Assembly: GCA_015680685.1 (NCBI GenBank)
Contig: MNCI01005996.1
Coordinates: forward strand, 289,527-353,526
Length of the DNA: 64,000 bases
Direction: 5' to 3'
From: Gnetum montanum
Lineage: Eukaryota > Streptophyta > Gnetopsida > Gnetales > Gnetaceae
A program made the position numbers and the translations under genes. This document shows positions 34,881 through 45,482 of this stretch, one piece after another. The notes beneath the pieces were generated by a model, which had not been told where the DNA came from, did not search any database, and saw only the letters and a program-made list of their open reading frames with translations. Each line of letters begins with the position of its first letter. Position 1 is the first letter of the stretch.

Positions 34881-35298
34881 AAAAAATCTATATAATTTGT
34901 TTTTTATGCCCCCATTGATGCTTGGTTAATTTATAAAATCTACCTTTATTTTTCATGAAAATACAATATATGTGAATAAATCCTATAAATCTTTAGACAT
35001 ATAGAACTTCATTTCATTTTATTCATTATGATAATCGGTAACCATGTGGTTGAGATGGAGGAATCCGAACGCGCTTGCCAACGGTTTTTACAAATGGCAT
35101 GAATGACGACTTTTGTCATTTTTAAATGGCAGAAAAGTCATGGGAGTCGGCTATACGTAAATCCAAAAATAAAAACTACAGTAGAAAATAAAACCACGGA
35201 AAAGCATGCAAAGGAGGAAGGAAGGAAGAGTAATAAAATTTAATAAAAATAAAATAAAAGAAAGCCAAAGAACACGAGCGTACAAGGCTCAAACTAAA
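34881..35298 (+). repeat. Duplicate flank 2
   Basis: Near copy of 29785-30248, single copy of the 50-bp unit at about 35064-35113. After CAAACTAAAT it continues into gene-proximal sequence, whereas copy 1 meets an N at that exact base. Confidence 0.85.
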
Positions 35299-35666
35299 TG
35301 AGGTGTCTGCTGTAACATCCTGCATTTGTTTTTTTCATTTTTTTTAAAAAAATTTGCTTGCCCCTCTCAAATTTCCAAACGTTCACGTTCAAATAACTAT
35401 GGCATGGGAGCCATGCTCCCACAAAACTAACAGAGGTCCCATTTTACTAATCAGGGACTTCTGGAGAACATAACCATGTTATTGGTAACAATTAACAAAG
35501 GATCGTGGCCTGAACCGTCAATGTTCATTCCATCAAGCCTTACTAATACTTAGTCCGTTGAGTTCAATGCTGGTTCTGTCAAGCAACGTCTCATAGGTAA
35601 ATAAATGAAAGGGTTCTCAAAGAATAGGTGGATGAAGGAAAGCCTAGAATACATTGATAATGTAAA
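35299..35666. other. 3' flank of the CAR gene
   Basis: Non-repetitive, with a T-run and A-run (35329-35352). No gene or element recognised. Probably the 3' UTR and downstream region of the minus-strand gene. Confidence 0.4.
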
Positions 35667-36031
35667 TCACAAAATAAGGTTCGAGGCCCCATGATTGACA
35701 TGAGTAACTACGCTGTGCCTAACATTGCTTCGAGTGCATTGACAAGCAACATCAATCCATTTGAGCTGCAGTTCAAGTTCCCCAGTCTGCACATTCTGAA
35801 GCTTCAAACAAATATCCTGCACCAGCTGCCCTTTGACAGACTTAATGTGGCTATCTGAGGTTAGAAAATTTTCTTTGCACATTTGCACTGTGTGAAATGT
35901 TACAGCTTCTGCTGTTGCTCCTGCAGGATTCATAGCTCTCTTAAGGGCAGCCAAAAACAGGGGCTGCAGGTCTACTGCAGCATCTCCCATGTCATCATCC
36001 TTGCTGAATGTGTGTCCTTGTCTCTAACTAG
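35667..36031 (-). CDS. CAR gene exon 3 (frameshifted)
   Basis: Acceptor TTTCAG before 36031. First frame LVRDKDT; after the extra two bases (about 36010-36016) the family frame resumes as FSKDDDMGDAAV and stays open to the stop at 35667. Confidence 0.75.
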
Positions 36032-37917
36032 CTGAAACAAAACCCAATCAAACAGGTATGTTAAACAAGTACTATTTTAAGTATTAACATATAAAAGCAT
36101 TATTACGATTTTGTGACTGATTAAAACTGAATTGTTCTGCTATATAAATGGAGAGACCACAGGGAACTTGAGAACAGATTTCCGTTTTAACTATTTGCAT
36201 ATTTTTTCTTCGGAATTTCTTTATAACTACGTAATAACCTTATCTTTATTGCATTGAAATTGAAGGTGTGACCGATAAAACGTAAGTCACTAGATGTGGG
36301 TTATACTTTCTTGAGAAATACTTATGGTTGTAGTTACCTGGAAGGTTAGTTTATAGCATCAGGTTAAGCGTGGACAAAAGGCTTGTGATCTGTTAATCAC
36401 CTGAGTGTAAAAATGCTTGTGCGATCATAATTAAATATCTATTTTCACCTTAACTTTCACCAAGATTACTGTGACAAAGTACTCTCTGCAGCTTAAAGTA
36501 CGTCACAGTAAATGTGTTGTCTTCACTAAACTCGAATTAATATCAACAATCATACTACTTTAACTGTTGGGTAAAGTTCTTAGGAATGGCTGTCCCAAAG
36601 GCAAAATACACCACTTCATCTATAAGCACCTTACACTTTAGTGGATGCAAGATTCTTCACAGGGATTGCAGAAAAACAATGGTCATCTAGCGCAGTTTTA
36701 TGAAAAATCATTACTTCTTAATCTACAGCAAACATGCTAAAATTTGTGATTTTAACGAGTCTTCTATTTCTTAAAACCACAGATTCAAATCAAATGTGAC
36801 TTAAGCCAACATTCTTTACCACTAAATTCAGACCTTATTGTTATTTACAAGAATAAGTTATTTACTTTATTTACCACATTACTTTAAATTTGGTCGCCCC
36901 TAGGGCCAAGGGCAAGCCAGGCTTTGGAAAACCACAGCTGGATGCATGCTATTGGAACTACATATCCACAAGCAGGCATAATATACAAATCAAGGAAGGG
37001 GAAAAGATCACAAGCTTTATTTAAAACAAAAACAAAAAACAGAACTCTTAAAAAATGAATTTGATTCCCACATCCTAGCCACACCAAATAAACGAAAGCT
37101 AGTGTTCACGCTAGAAAACCGTCAAAAGCTTTAAAAAAATCATAAAACAAGCGGATCAGTGTCCGTGTAGCTCTTACAAGCAGAATTTTATATAAGGTGA
37201 ACTGATGAAGTCTCCCTGAATGACTATACCTAAGTGATTCTTTACCAAAGAAACCAACCATTCTTCCCCGTAACATTTAAATGTCAATAAGATGAAGGAT
37301 AATTCTCAAGCTAGTACATATTAGGGCGAATTTAGCATCATTTTATTTATGATTACGTTTTACAGGATTCACGACTGAATCTTAACAAGAAATAAGAGGA
37401 GCTTCCCTTTACAAGCAAGACATTAAAATACCGTCCTGGCTGTCAAGGTTAATGAATGGCCCCAAAAACATATAAATATAATAATTTAAACCCAAATAAA
37501 TAACACTGATATTATTCGGTCAGCGAAAACAGCCTTCCAAGATGAAGAGTCTTACCAGTTTGAGTGGCAGGGCTGGGTTTGTCACAGAAACAGTCAAATC
37601 CTCATCCCAAAGGGGATTCACATTTTTCTTGATAACTCTCGTCTTCACAGTCTGAGAAAGACAGTTTGAAACAAACCACCATGAAAGTACAGCAAAAACT
37701 GATGTTAGTAACACACACATATATATATATGATAGCAGAAGCTTACACCTGTAATATGAAACAGAAAATAAAAACGGACGGCTTTCCAAATCAAGCGAAA
37801 ACGAACCTGATTACCCAAACGAACAACAACGTAAGGATCGCTGGAGAAGAAATCCCGGATGGCAAGATTTTTGCCCCGGATTACACGCATCCTCAAAAGA
37901 CCCAGCATGTTTTCCAT
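35667..37917 (-). CDS. C2-domain CAR-type protein gene, three exons, with a frameshift in exon 3
   Basis: CAR proteins are small single-C2 plant proteins that bind phospholipid in a calcium-dependent way and recruit ABA receptors to the plasma membrane. Exon 1 (37807-37917) begins MENMLGLLRMRVIRGKNLAI and has SSDPYVVV with the calcium-loop aspartates. Exon 2 (37556-37651) holds KTRVIKKNVNPLWDEDLTVS. Exon 3 (35667-36031) holds KDDDMGDAAVDLQP, the CAR-specific insert and QLKWID near the end. Junctions are CAG|GTTCGT, TCTCAG|ACT, CTG|GTAAGA and TTTCAG|CTA. In exon 3, GACACACATTC has two bases more than the family reading, shifting the frame just before FSKDDD. The C-terminus runs about 25 residues past the usual end. 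It is either a recent pseudogene or a sequence error. Only low-copy gene in the window. Confidence 0.8.
37556..37651 (-). CDS. CAR gene exon 2
   Basis: 32 codons, phase 0 at both ends. Intron 1 is 155 bases (37652-37806) and carries a (CA)(TA) microsatellite at about 37710-37731. Intron 2 is about 1.5 kb (36032-37555) with no repeat or second gene recognised. Confidence 0.8.
37807..37917 (-). CDS. CAR gene exon 1
   Basis: 37 codons, ATG at 37917, phase 0 end at CAG followed by GTTCGT. Contains the first calcium-binding loop (RDFFSSDPYV). Confidence 0.8.
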
Positions 37918-38246
37918 CCCTCTGAAACTATGCCCTGAAACTGTGGCTTAGCCAATCTGGAGATATGGAAACCAGGAAGCTCAGAGTGCCAGAACCGGAT
38001 TTCCAGAGGATTAGCGCAGTCCAGGAAGAGGCATACGCGAATTTATTTAAGCATTGGAGCAGCAGCGACTTAGGGTCAAAATTCCAAATTGCCATGCTAA
38101 CATTGCATTGCATGTTCAAAACGTGACTGCTAAGATGTGGAGCCTGCGCACGGAGCTTTTGCATATGCAATTTGGGGCCACACAAACAAAAGAGGCCACG
38201 AATGGTCTGCGATGCCAGATCAGCGCTACTAAGTTTTCAATCAATC

Positions 38247-38406
38247 GCATTTGCATGGTACCTTCCTAATTCGGAAATTTGACTGTGCCATAGCTTTTAA
38301 TTTTAAATAGCGCGGACGCGGCATAGCTTTTAAGTTTGCAATTGCATTTGCATGGTACCTTCCTAATTTGGAAATTTGACTATGGCATAGCTTTTAATTT
38401 TAAATA
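38247..38406. repeat. 63-bp direct repeat upstream of the CAR gene
   Basis: 38247-38309 and 38344-38406 share GCATTTGCATGGTACCTTCC through TTTTAATTTTAAATA with a few differences, about 34 bases apart. Located 330-490 bases upstream of the CAR start codon. Function unknown. Confidence 0.8.
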
Positions 38407-39058
38407 AAGAAATGTGGAATTCAAATAAATGTTTGAATAATGCAGCATTCAAATAAATGTTTGTTGAGAGCTGGAAACCATGTATACTGAACATTAATTA
38501 TGAAAGACCATGGCTTTGTAAAGAAACTATGATACATTGCATGGTAGGTGTACAACTTGGTAAGTCAAATGGCCATGGTTAGCCATACCAACCAAAAACC
38601 ATGGCATGTGACTAAGCTCTAAGTTGATGATCAGTTCACTATCATTGTCTTCCCATTAGAGGTAGCAAAGTGCAAAACATATGGTTTAACTCTTAGTGAG
38701 ACAAATGATTAGTTGATGTTGTTTCAACTCTAAGTGTGCTAATAGTAAACATGGTAAAAGATCGGTATGAATTATATTAACTAAAGACAATGAAAATGTA
38801 AAACTATTCTAGCCTGCTAGTTATAAATATATGGTCTTGGCTTGTCGTACACATCCTACATTGATGTAATTATTACTAAGATTACCAAGTAACTTTACCA
38901 TTGAGTGAATTAAGTAAAGTCACTACTAGGTTACCAAACAATTACACTTTACATTCAAAACTAGTCGTACTTATTTGATCCATATTAATAAACAATGGTA
39001 ATAGTAAATAACTTAGCAAATGTAAATGACAATATAAAAGTAAAGGATATAGGAATGT

Positions 39059-40162
39059 TGATGAGTAGCGAGGTACCCCTACACTCAACCATTCGAAACG
39101 AGCGTCGCACGCGCGATCCGGTCGAACTCCGCAGATGGACTAGTTGTGGTATCTAGATAGTTAGCCTTAGGTCGCAGTTTGCTGTCTTCCCATCTAGACT
39201 AGTTTTGCATATGTCACGTATGGTTTAGTCTAGATGAGGTGTATGATGTGTTCCTAAATCTATGCTACTCCTGAAGGCAGTGGAAAATAATATTTAACTA
39301 AATCTAAGCTAAGAGGAAAAGGGTAAGAAAATCTAATCTAGCCTAAGTGCGACGAGCAACCGATTCCTTGATCAACCGTACACATCTTGGACTTCGTGCA
39401 CGACTGCCACTGGGACTACCAAGCATAGGCCTAGGTACGCCACTGGGATTACCAAGCGCAGACCCCAAATACGCCACTGGGTTACCAAGCGTAGATCCCC
39501 CTAGCTACACCACTGGGCTACCAAGCAGTCACACTTAAATGCTCGTAATCAAGTCGAACTCGTTCCGCTTCTAGGAGTTTAAGGGTTGAGAGACTAATCG
39601 CGATAAGTAACCGATTCCTTAACTAGCCGTACACACCCGTAGATGCTCGTAGTCAAGTCGTACTTACACCGCGCTATGAAAGCAATAAATAACATGAAAT
39701 AAATAACAATAAATAAACTAAGTGAATGCTGCAATGATGAAGTAATCTCGATCTTTATTGCCGGTCATGTGCGTGTCCAAGTACGACACACTCGAATAAA
39801 GACACCGTACAATCACATTCACCACACTGCGGGCAGACACGGGAAAATTCTAACTCTGGAGGGATCAAACTGCCAGAGCTTCGCTACACTAAAACTGGGA
39901 TGGAAATGAGGGAGAGCCGCCTCTTATTTATAGAAATTGCGGCTGACTGCGATATCACGTACGCGATATTGCGTACGCGATATCGTGGCCCATGATACAT
40001 CGCATACGCGATATCGCGGCCCATGATACATCGCGACCCATGATACAACGCGACCCATGATACAACGCAACCCATGATACAACGTGGGTGCCTTAACGTG
40101 GGTGCCTTAACGTGGGTGCCTTAACGCGGCCGCCAGCACTATGAGCAATTCATGTCTCATCA
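39059..40162 (-). repeat. 3' LTR of element D (1104 bp)
   Basis: Edges TGATGAGTAGCG / CATCA. TATTTATA 39925-39932. U3 contains GCGATATCGC/GCGTACGC palindromes (39945-40020), then a 17-base unit CGCGACCCATGATACAA in about four copies (40015-40082), then a 14-base unit GTGGGTGCCTTAAC three times (40084-40125). The right LTR lacks both tandem blocks. Confidence 0.9.
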
Positions 40163-40164
40163 TA

Positions 40165-40176
40165 CCCCCACGACTG
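40165..40176 (-). promoter_or_regulatory. 3' polypurine tract, element D
   Basis: Minus strand CAGTCGTGGGGG followed by TA and LTR. Internal copies at 41241-41250, 42697-42707 and 43425-43436. Confidence 0.7.
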
Positions 40177-40335
40177 AATGAAAACTCGTCCTCGAGTTAA
40201 AGTGAGAACAAGCTACATTGATTACACAGTGGATAGGTATGGGATTATTAGATGGAAAAAATGGGATGATGCCGCAGTGTGGGAAGAAAACAAAACAAAG
40301 ACACAACACACAGAATATTTACAAAAATTTGGAAC

Positions 40336-40930
40336 TCATGTAGTTCCTGGTGGCGATGACTCCTCCATAGGTGTCTTTCCCTTTTCTTGTGCTCCAGGTC
40401 TGGGATTTGATAGCATTGAAGTACAGCCTGGAGTTTCTCCTCTTGTAAGGCCTTGAGTGCCTTGGCATGCATGTAAGTTTGCACTTGTGCCATAGAGGCA
40501 ACCCAGAAAGCCTTCTCTTTTTCTTCTGCCATCCTTTTATTCTCTGTCAACAGTTTATTAAGTTGCTCGGTTCTGAAAGTGTCCAACTGGTGCTGAGCAA
40601 CCTTTGGCCCTATGTTCGGAAGGTTTAATACTTCTGAAATGGCTTGAACAGAGAAGTCAATAGTCACACCACAAATGTTAACCATGGTGCCTTCTTCTTT
40701 GTTGTGCCAAAATTGATACATTTCCCCTAAGTACCAGGCACGCTTTCAAAGAGGGTATCTCTTGCGTCTGCCTGCCCGGACCGTACGGTAGGAGGATCTT
40801 CTTGATGAACGCTGAATGATTATTCCTCCTGTTCTACATGTCATCCGGCAGGATCTTGTCTTCCACCTCTCTGAGATTGTTCGATCGCACCTTGAGCAGG
40901 ACCTTTCTGTTATCCACGTTTCGGGGCCAT
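40336..40930 (-). pseudogene. ORF2, element D, internally deleted
   Basis: ATG 40930 after GTGATTGCAG. About 0.6 kb remains of 2.8 kb. N-terminal basic region (with stops), then RAWYLGEMYQFWHNKEE and VTIDFSVQAISEVLNLPN joined directly to the coiled coil (QLDTFRTEQLNKLL), and again directly to the C-terminal EEKLQAVLQCYQ and tail. Two large clean internal deletions. If translated, it could yield only a miniature protein from about 40721. Confidence 0.7.
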
Positions 40931-42677
40931 CTGCAATCACACGGGACCAATCGTTAGTAAGGTTGTTACCAAAGTTAGGTTATACCTTACTACTTGCCTT
41001 AATAGATTTACTTTATTTCCGTGTGACGTTAATTATTGGAAAAACATGTCCCTGAAAGATTATAGTGTTAAGTCCTCTTTGCTTAGGTGGTTTCCAAATT
41101 TAATTTTCTGGTATAACTAAGGGGATGAAATTGGTTTTGACACATTTTATTCTTTATTTTATAACTAATTACCCTTAATAATGTCCTTTGGGCAATGATG
41201 AATTTCAAAAAATTTATGCGCTATTCGGCATGTGCCCCCTCCCCCACGACTAAGCTGAACACTCCGGGTTCTAGGTTCAAACGGAATGAAAATCGGAGTA
41301 CCAGCAAGCGAGTTGTGGATATGAAAGCAAGGGACGCGCAATCGCAAGTCGTAGAGAATGTACCGAATTTTTAATATTTCTTTTGAAATTAATTGATGTA
41401 AACTAAGGACATATGGACTAAAGGGTTCCAGGGTAATTCAACTAGTTTTGAAGGCACGAAAATTATGATGGTGTGGAATTTATCAATAAGGACCTCAGAT
41501 GGTAGAGAAAAAGGCTATGTGATGGTAATAAGGGAAAGAAAATCAATTGAAAAATTAAGCTGAGGGTAAGAGATTGTGTGTTCTAGCTAGAGAATTAATG
41601 AAGATTACAACAAAATTACACAAGTGGGTCCTCCCCAAAGCAGGTTTCAACCTATTATGCCCTTGTGTAATCACACTTAAAGTGTCCGTGGGCACTAGAA
41701 GGGTTAAATGTAATCTGCACTAACTCCACAAAACACACACATGTAAATATCACCGGAATGAGATGAAAATTTTATGTTACACGGGACACGAGCTACAATT
41801 ACACGAACAGTGAGATGAGACGAAGTATAGAAAGGGATCGTAGAGATTGGGACATGAGGTAACTGACCCAGGGCACAATGAATCCTGCGTGTAAAGCATG
41901 ATTAATGTGTCATTAACCCATCGTTCCAAGATCAGGACCAAGTCCATCCTTCTAAACAGTGACATCGCATTGTTTCATCCCATGATGAACAACTATGAGA
42001 GTACCATAACAACAAGGCGTACGATCACTTGGCGTTTAGTACAAGGGAGGAGTGATTTTTATTTTATGGCACTTCCTTTTTCTTTTTTTTTTTTTTCACT
42101 TTACTGAATCTAGAGAAGCCGCCAACCTTCAGGCATGGGTGCATGTCTTTCCAGTGGGACCCCCTAGAACAGCGTTTGATTTTCGAGTGCCCTTTTGATT
42201 ACTCTTACTCCCATTTTTCATTAGATCTACAAGGATCTTAGTACAACCATATTGCATGATAACTCCCACAGATGTCACCAAAGAGAATCCACAAGTCCCC
42301 TTGATGTCACACCCTAATCATTCCCTCTTGGTCCATCCTTCTTCATTCTGGGTACAATGAACACAAAATTAATTTTAAGTTTTAGAAATTTCAAGAATAT
42401 CACTGTACCCTCGAACAGAACCTCTTTATTTATAGAGTGGATGAGTGGGTGTAGTGGGCTCACTGTTTCAAATAATTGATCACTCATGACTTAATAACAT
42501 AAAACACATCTCAACCAACGATCCACATGAGTGTTTTATTCGTAGATGAGATTACTTACAAAAACATGAAAATACAAACACACAAAAAGATAAAACAAAA
42601 AAGTTAAAAGATGAAAAACTGGAAAACAAAAAGTTGCAAAATTAAAGAAAATTAAAAACATTTATTAATCCTGCTTG
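40931..42677 (-). other. Gag-ORF2 spacer of element D
   Basis: Collinear with A and B spacers but lacks the internal TATA module (sequence near 41350-41400 is replaced). Keeps the PPT-like motif at 41241 and the purine tract (as T-rich 42065-42098). A short frame at 41777-41965 is not conserved. Confidence 0.6.
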
Positions 42678-44197
42678 TTACTGAAATGGGGGATATCCCC
42701 CATAACTAAACGGTTGAGTATGGCAAGGATTAATAAATGAAGAATGAGGATCCGTGCATATTGGAATTATTGACACCGGTCCAAACTTATCCCCTTGGAT
42801 TTTACGCACTTTGTAATAAACACAGTGGGGCACTTCATACGATGTAGTTCCCGGATAACGAGTTGACCCACTATGATGGTTAGGACCGTTAGATGGTATG
42901 CAAGGATTGGGCTGATGCCTCCCATGGTTGTGTTCATTGGGCCTTGTGGTTGTTGGAGTGTTAGTTGGTGGCCCTGATGAAGGTACATGAGGCGCTGGGT
43001 TCGAAGGTAAGGATGCACCACATTGTTGGACTTGTGCTGGGTTGGAAGATGCAGTGGCCTCAGAGTTATGTTGTCCCTTCCTACGGCCGTGTTTAAAGAA
43101 AGGACGTCTTTGATGTTGAGGAGGCTCTTCACTGTAGTTAGTAGCAGCAGCACAAGTGTTGTTCATGGGTTGCGGTGGTACAAACACCTGAGGAACAGTT
43201 GGTGGCATTGTGGAAGGAGGGAAAGGATAAGAATGTTGAAAGTTAGGAGGAGGATAAGGTGCACAAGGTGGTGGTTGTGTTGGAGGTATGGGCTGATAGT
43301 ATTGTGGAGAATGGTATTGTGGTGAGATAAAGTGTGGTGGCCCAGTTGAAGAAACAGGATGTTGAACGTTATAAGCATTTGGATTCGGAAAATGTGAAGG
43401 GTGCCTCCAGTCTAAGGGTGGATTCCCCCACGACTGGGACTGTTGCCACTGTGGTTTAACACAGTATCTCTGTACGAACTCTGGATGTAACGTGTTTCCC
43501 CAATGCTCATGTATATGTAACAGTATTGGGCATTGGCCTTTGGGGTGATCGTACAGGCATATGTTGCATTCATACGTGTGATTGGAAGTTGAGCACTTAT
43601 TCCCTTCATTCCTTCTTTCCGAATGTCTACGGTTTCGCCCTGCTTCTTGGGTTGTGAAAACGCTATCTCCAATGTTGTTAACAAATTCTTCACTCTTTTG
43701 ATTCATCCATTCCAACATCTTATTGATCTTTGCCTCGGCTTCTTCTAACAATTGTTGTATTGGCAAAGATGATGTTTCCACCTTGGAATTTGTTGATCTC
43801 TCCTTGTTATGATCATGGACCTTTGTTGAGTTAATATTCTGGTCCCTTTGATGTTTTTCAACATTCTCCCATGTAGCTATTTCTCCTTCTTCTTTTGCTA
43901 CCCGCTTAATAAGCTCTTGGATTTGATGGGTTCGTAGGTTGTATAGTTGACCTCGGGCATACGTTCCTAAGGTCTCTCTTGTTTCATTACGTAGCCCATC
44001 AAAGATGTGATACATTAGCCTTTCCTCGGAAAACCCATGGCCTGGACAGTTGTTTAACAGTGCATAATATCTTTCTAAGGCCATGTCCAAGGGTTCATGT
44101 TTTTCTTGTGTCCATCCTTGGATTTGTTTCCTCAAGGCTGACAGTCTAGCGTAGGATTGATATTTTTCATTAAAGGCTTCTACCATTGTTGACCAGC
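42678..44197 (-). CDS. Gag, element D (open, N-terminus in assembly gap)
   Basis: 506 codons with no stop from the gap edge to TAA at about 42678. Residues in order: capsid-like Retrotrans_gag core (WSTMVEAFNEKYQSYARLSA, EPLDMALERYYALLNNCPGH, ERLMYHIFDGLRNETRETLG), KRVAKEEGEIATWENVEK linker helix, a helix KINKMLEWM, zinc knuckle CNICLYDHPKGQC (about 43540-43580) with CX2CX3HX4C spacing instead of the usual CX2CX4HX4C, then a ~230-residue P/N/Q/H-rich tail ending SYGGYPPFQ. The missing N-terminus, by comparison with B, is about 150 codons. Would form particles for an element lacking its own pol. Position inferred; expression unknown. Confidence 0.8.
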
Positions 44198-44975
44198 NNN
44201 NNNNNNNNNNNNNNNNNNNNNNNNNNNNNNNNNNNNNNNNNNNNNNNNNNNNNNNNNNNNNNNNNNNNNNNNNNNNNNNNNNNNNNNNNNNNNNNNNNNN
44301 NNNNNNNNNNNNNNNNNNNNNNNNNNNNNNNNNNNNNNNNNNNNNNNNNNNNNNNNNNNNNNNNNNNNNNNNNNNNNNNNNNNNNNNNNNNNNNNNNNNN
44401 NNNNNNNNNNNNNNNNNNNNNNNNNNNNNNNNNNNNNNNNNNNNNNNNNNNNNNNNNNNNNNNNNNNNNNNNNNNNNNNNNNNNNNNNNNNNNNNNNNNN
44501 NNNNNNNNNNNNNNNNNNNNNNNNNNNNNNNNNNNNNNNNNNNNNNNNNNNNNNNNNNNNNNNNNNNNNNNNNNNNNNNNNNNNNNNNNNNNNNNNNNNN
44601 NNNNNNNNNNNNNNNNNNNNNNNNNNNNNNNNNNNNNNNNNNNNNNNNNNNNNNNNNNNNNNNNNNNNNNNNNNNNNNNNNNNNNNNNNNNNNNNNNNNN
44701 NNNNNNNNNNNNNNNNNNNNNNNNNNNNNNNNNNNNNNNNNNNNNNNNNNNNNNNNNNNNNNNNNNNNNNNNNNNNNNNNNNNNNNNNNNNNNNNNNNNN
44801 NNNNNNNNNNNNNNNNNNNNNNNNNNNNNNNNNNNNNNNNNNNNNNNNNNNNNNNNNNNNNNNNNNNNNNNNNNNNNNNNNNNNNNNNNNNNNNNNNNNN
44901 NNNNNNNNNNNNNNNNNNNNNNNNNNNNNNNNNNNNNNNNNNNNNNNNNNNNNNNNNNNNNNNNNNNNNNNNNNN
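44198..44975. other. Assembly gap (778 N)
   Basis: Hides the gag start, leader, primer site and inner half of the 5' LTR of D. Any reading frame spanning it is meaningless. True length may differ. Confidence 0.95.
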
Positions 44976-45482
44976 AGTCACACTTAAATGCTCGTAATCA
45001 AGTCGAACTCGTTCCGCTTCTAGGAGTTTAGGGTTGAGAGACTAATCGCGATAAGTAACCGATTCCTCAACTAGCCGTACACACCTGTAGATGCTCGTAG
45101 TCAGGTCGTACTTACACCGCACTATGAAAGCAATAAATAACATTAAATAAATAACAATAAATAAACTAAGTGAATGCTGCAATGATGAAGTAATCTCGAT
45201 CTTTATTGCCGGTCATGTGCGTGTCCAAGTACGGCACACTCGAATAAAGACACCGTATAATCACATTCACCACACTGCGGGCAGACACGGGAAAATTCTA
45301 ACTCTGGAGGGATCAAACTGCCAGAGCTTCGCTACCTAAAACTGGGATCCCAAATAAGGGAGAGCCACCTCTTATTTATAGAATTGACGGCTGACTGCGA
45401 TATCGCGTACGCGATATCGTAGGGAAGGACGCGATATCGCGGGGGATGCGATATCGTGGCCGATGCAAACCGCGTCTCATCA
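44976..45482 (-). repeat. 5' LTR of element D, outer part
   Basis: Matches 39531-40162 region of the left LTR: R region with CAATAAAGA signals, TATTTATA 45373-45380. U3 is only about 100 bases with CGATATCGCGTACGCGATATCG palindromes and no 14- or 17-base tandem blocks. Ends CATCA then TSD. Confidence 0.85.

Larger units (their letters stand above)
39059..45482 (-). mobile_element. Element D: youngest gag+ORF2 element, gag open
   Basis: Perfect TSD AATGT at 39054-39058 and 45483-45487. Left (3') LTR 39059-40162, PPT, ORF2 reduced by internal deletions, spacer, gag, N-gap, right (5') LTR visible from 44976. No pol. Gag has no stop over its 506 readable codons, unlike every other copy here. Confidence 0.9.

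Noticed and set aside
36884-37087. Minus-strand frame of 67 codons within CAR intron 2
   Set aside because: No homology recognised, no matching splice sites and not needed for the C2 fold.
37666-38269. Plus-strand frames opposite CAR exon 1 and its upstream region
   Set aside because: Antisense to exons and microsatellite; no domain.
42678-44981. A 767-residue minus-strand reading frame across the N gap, and an opposite-strand frame 44186-45031
   Set aside because: Continuity over 44198-44975 is only unknown bases; the gag part ends at the gap and the far side is LTR.
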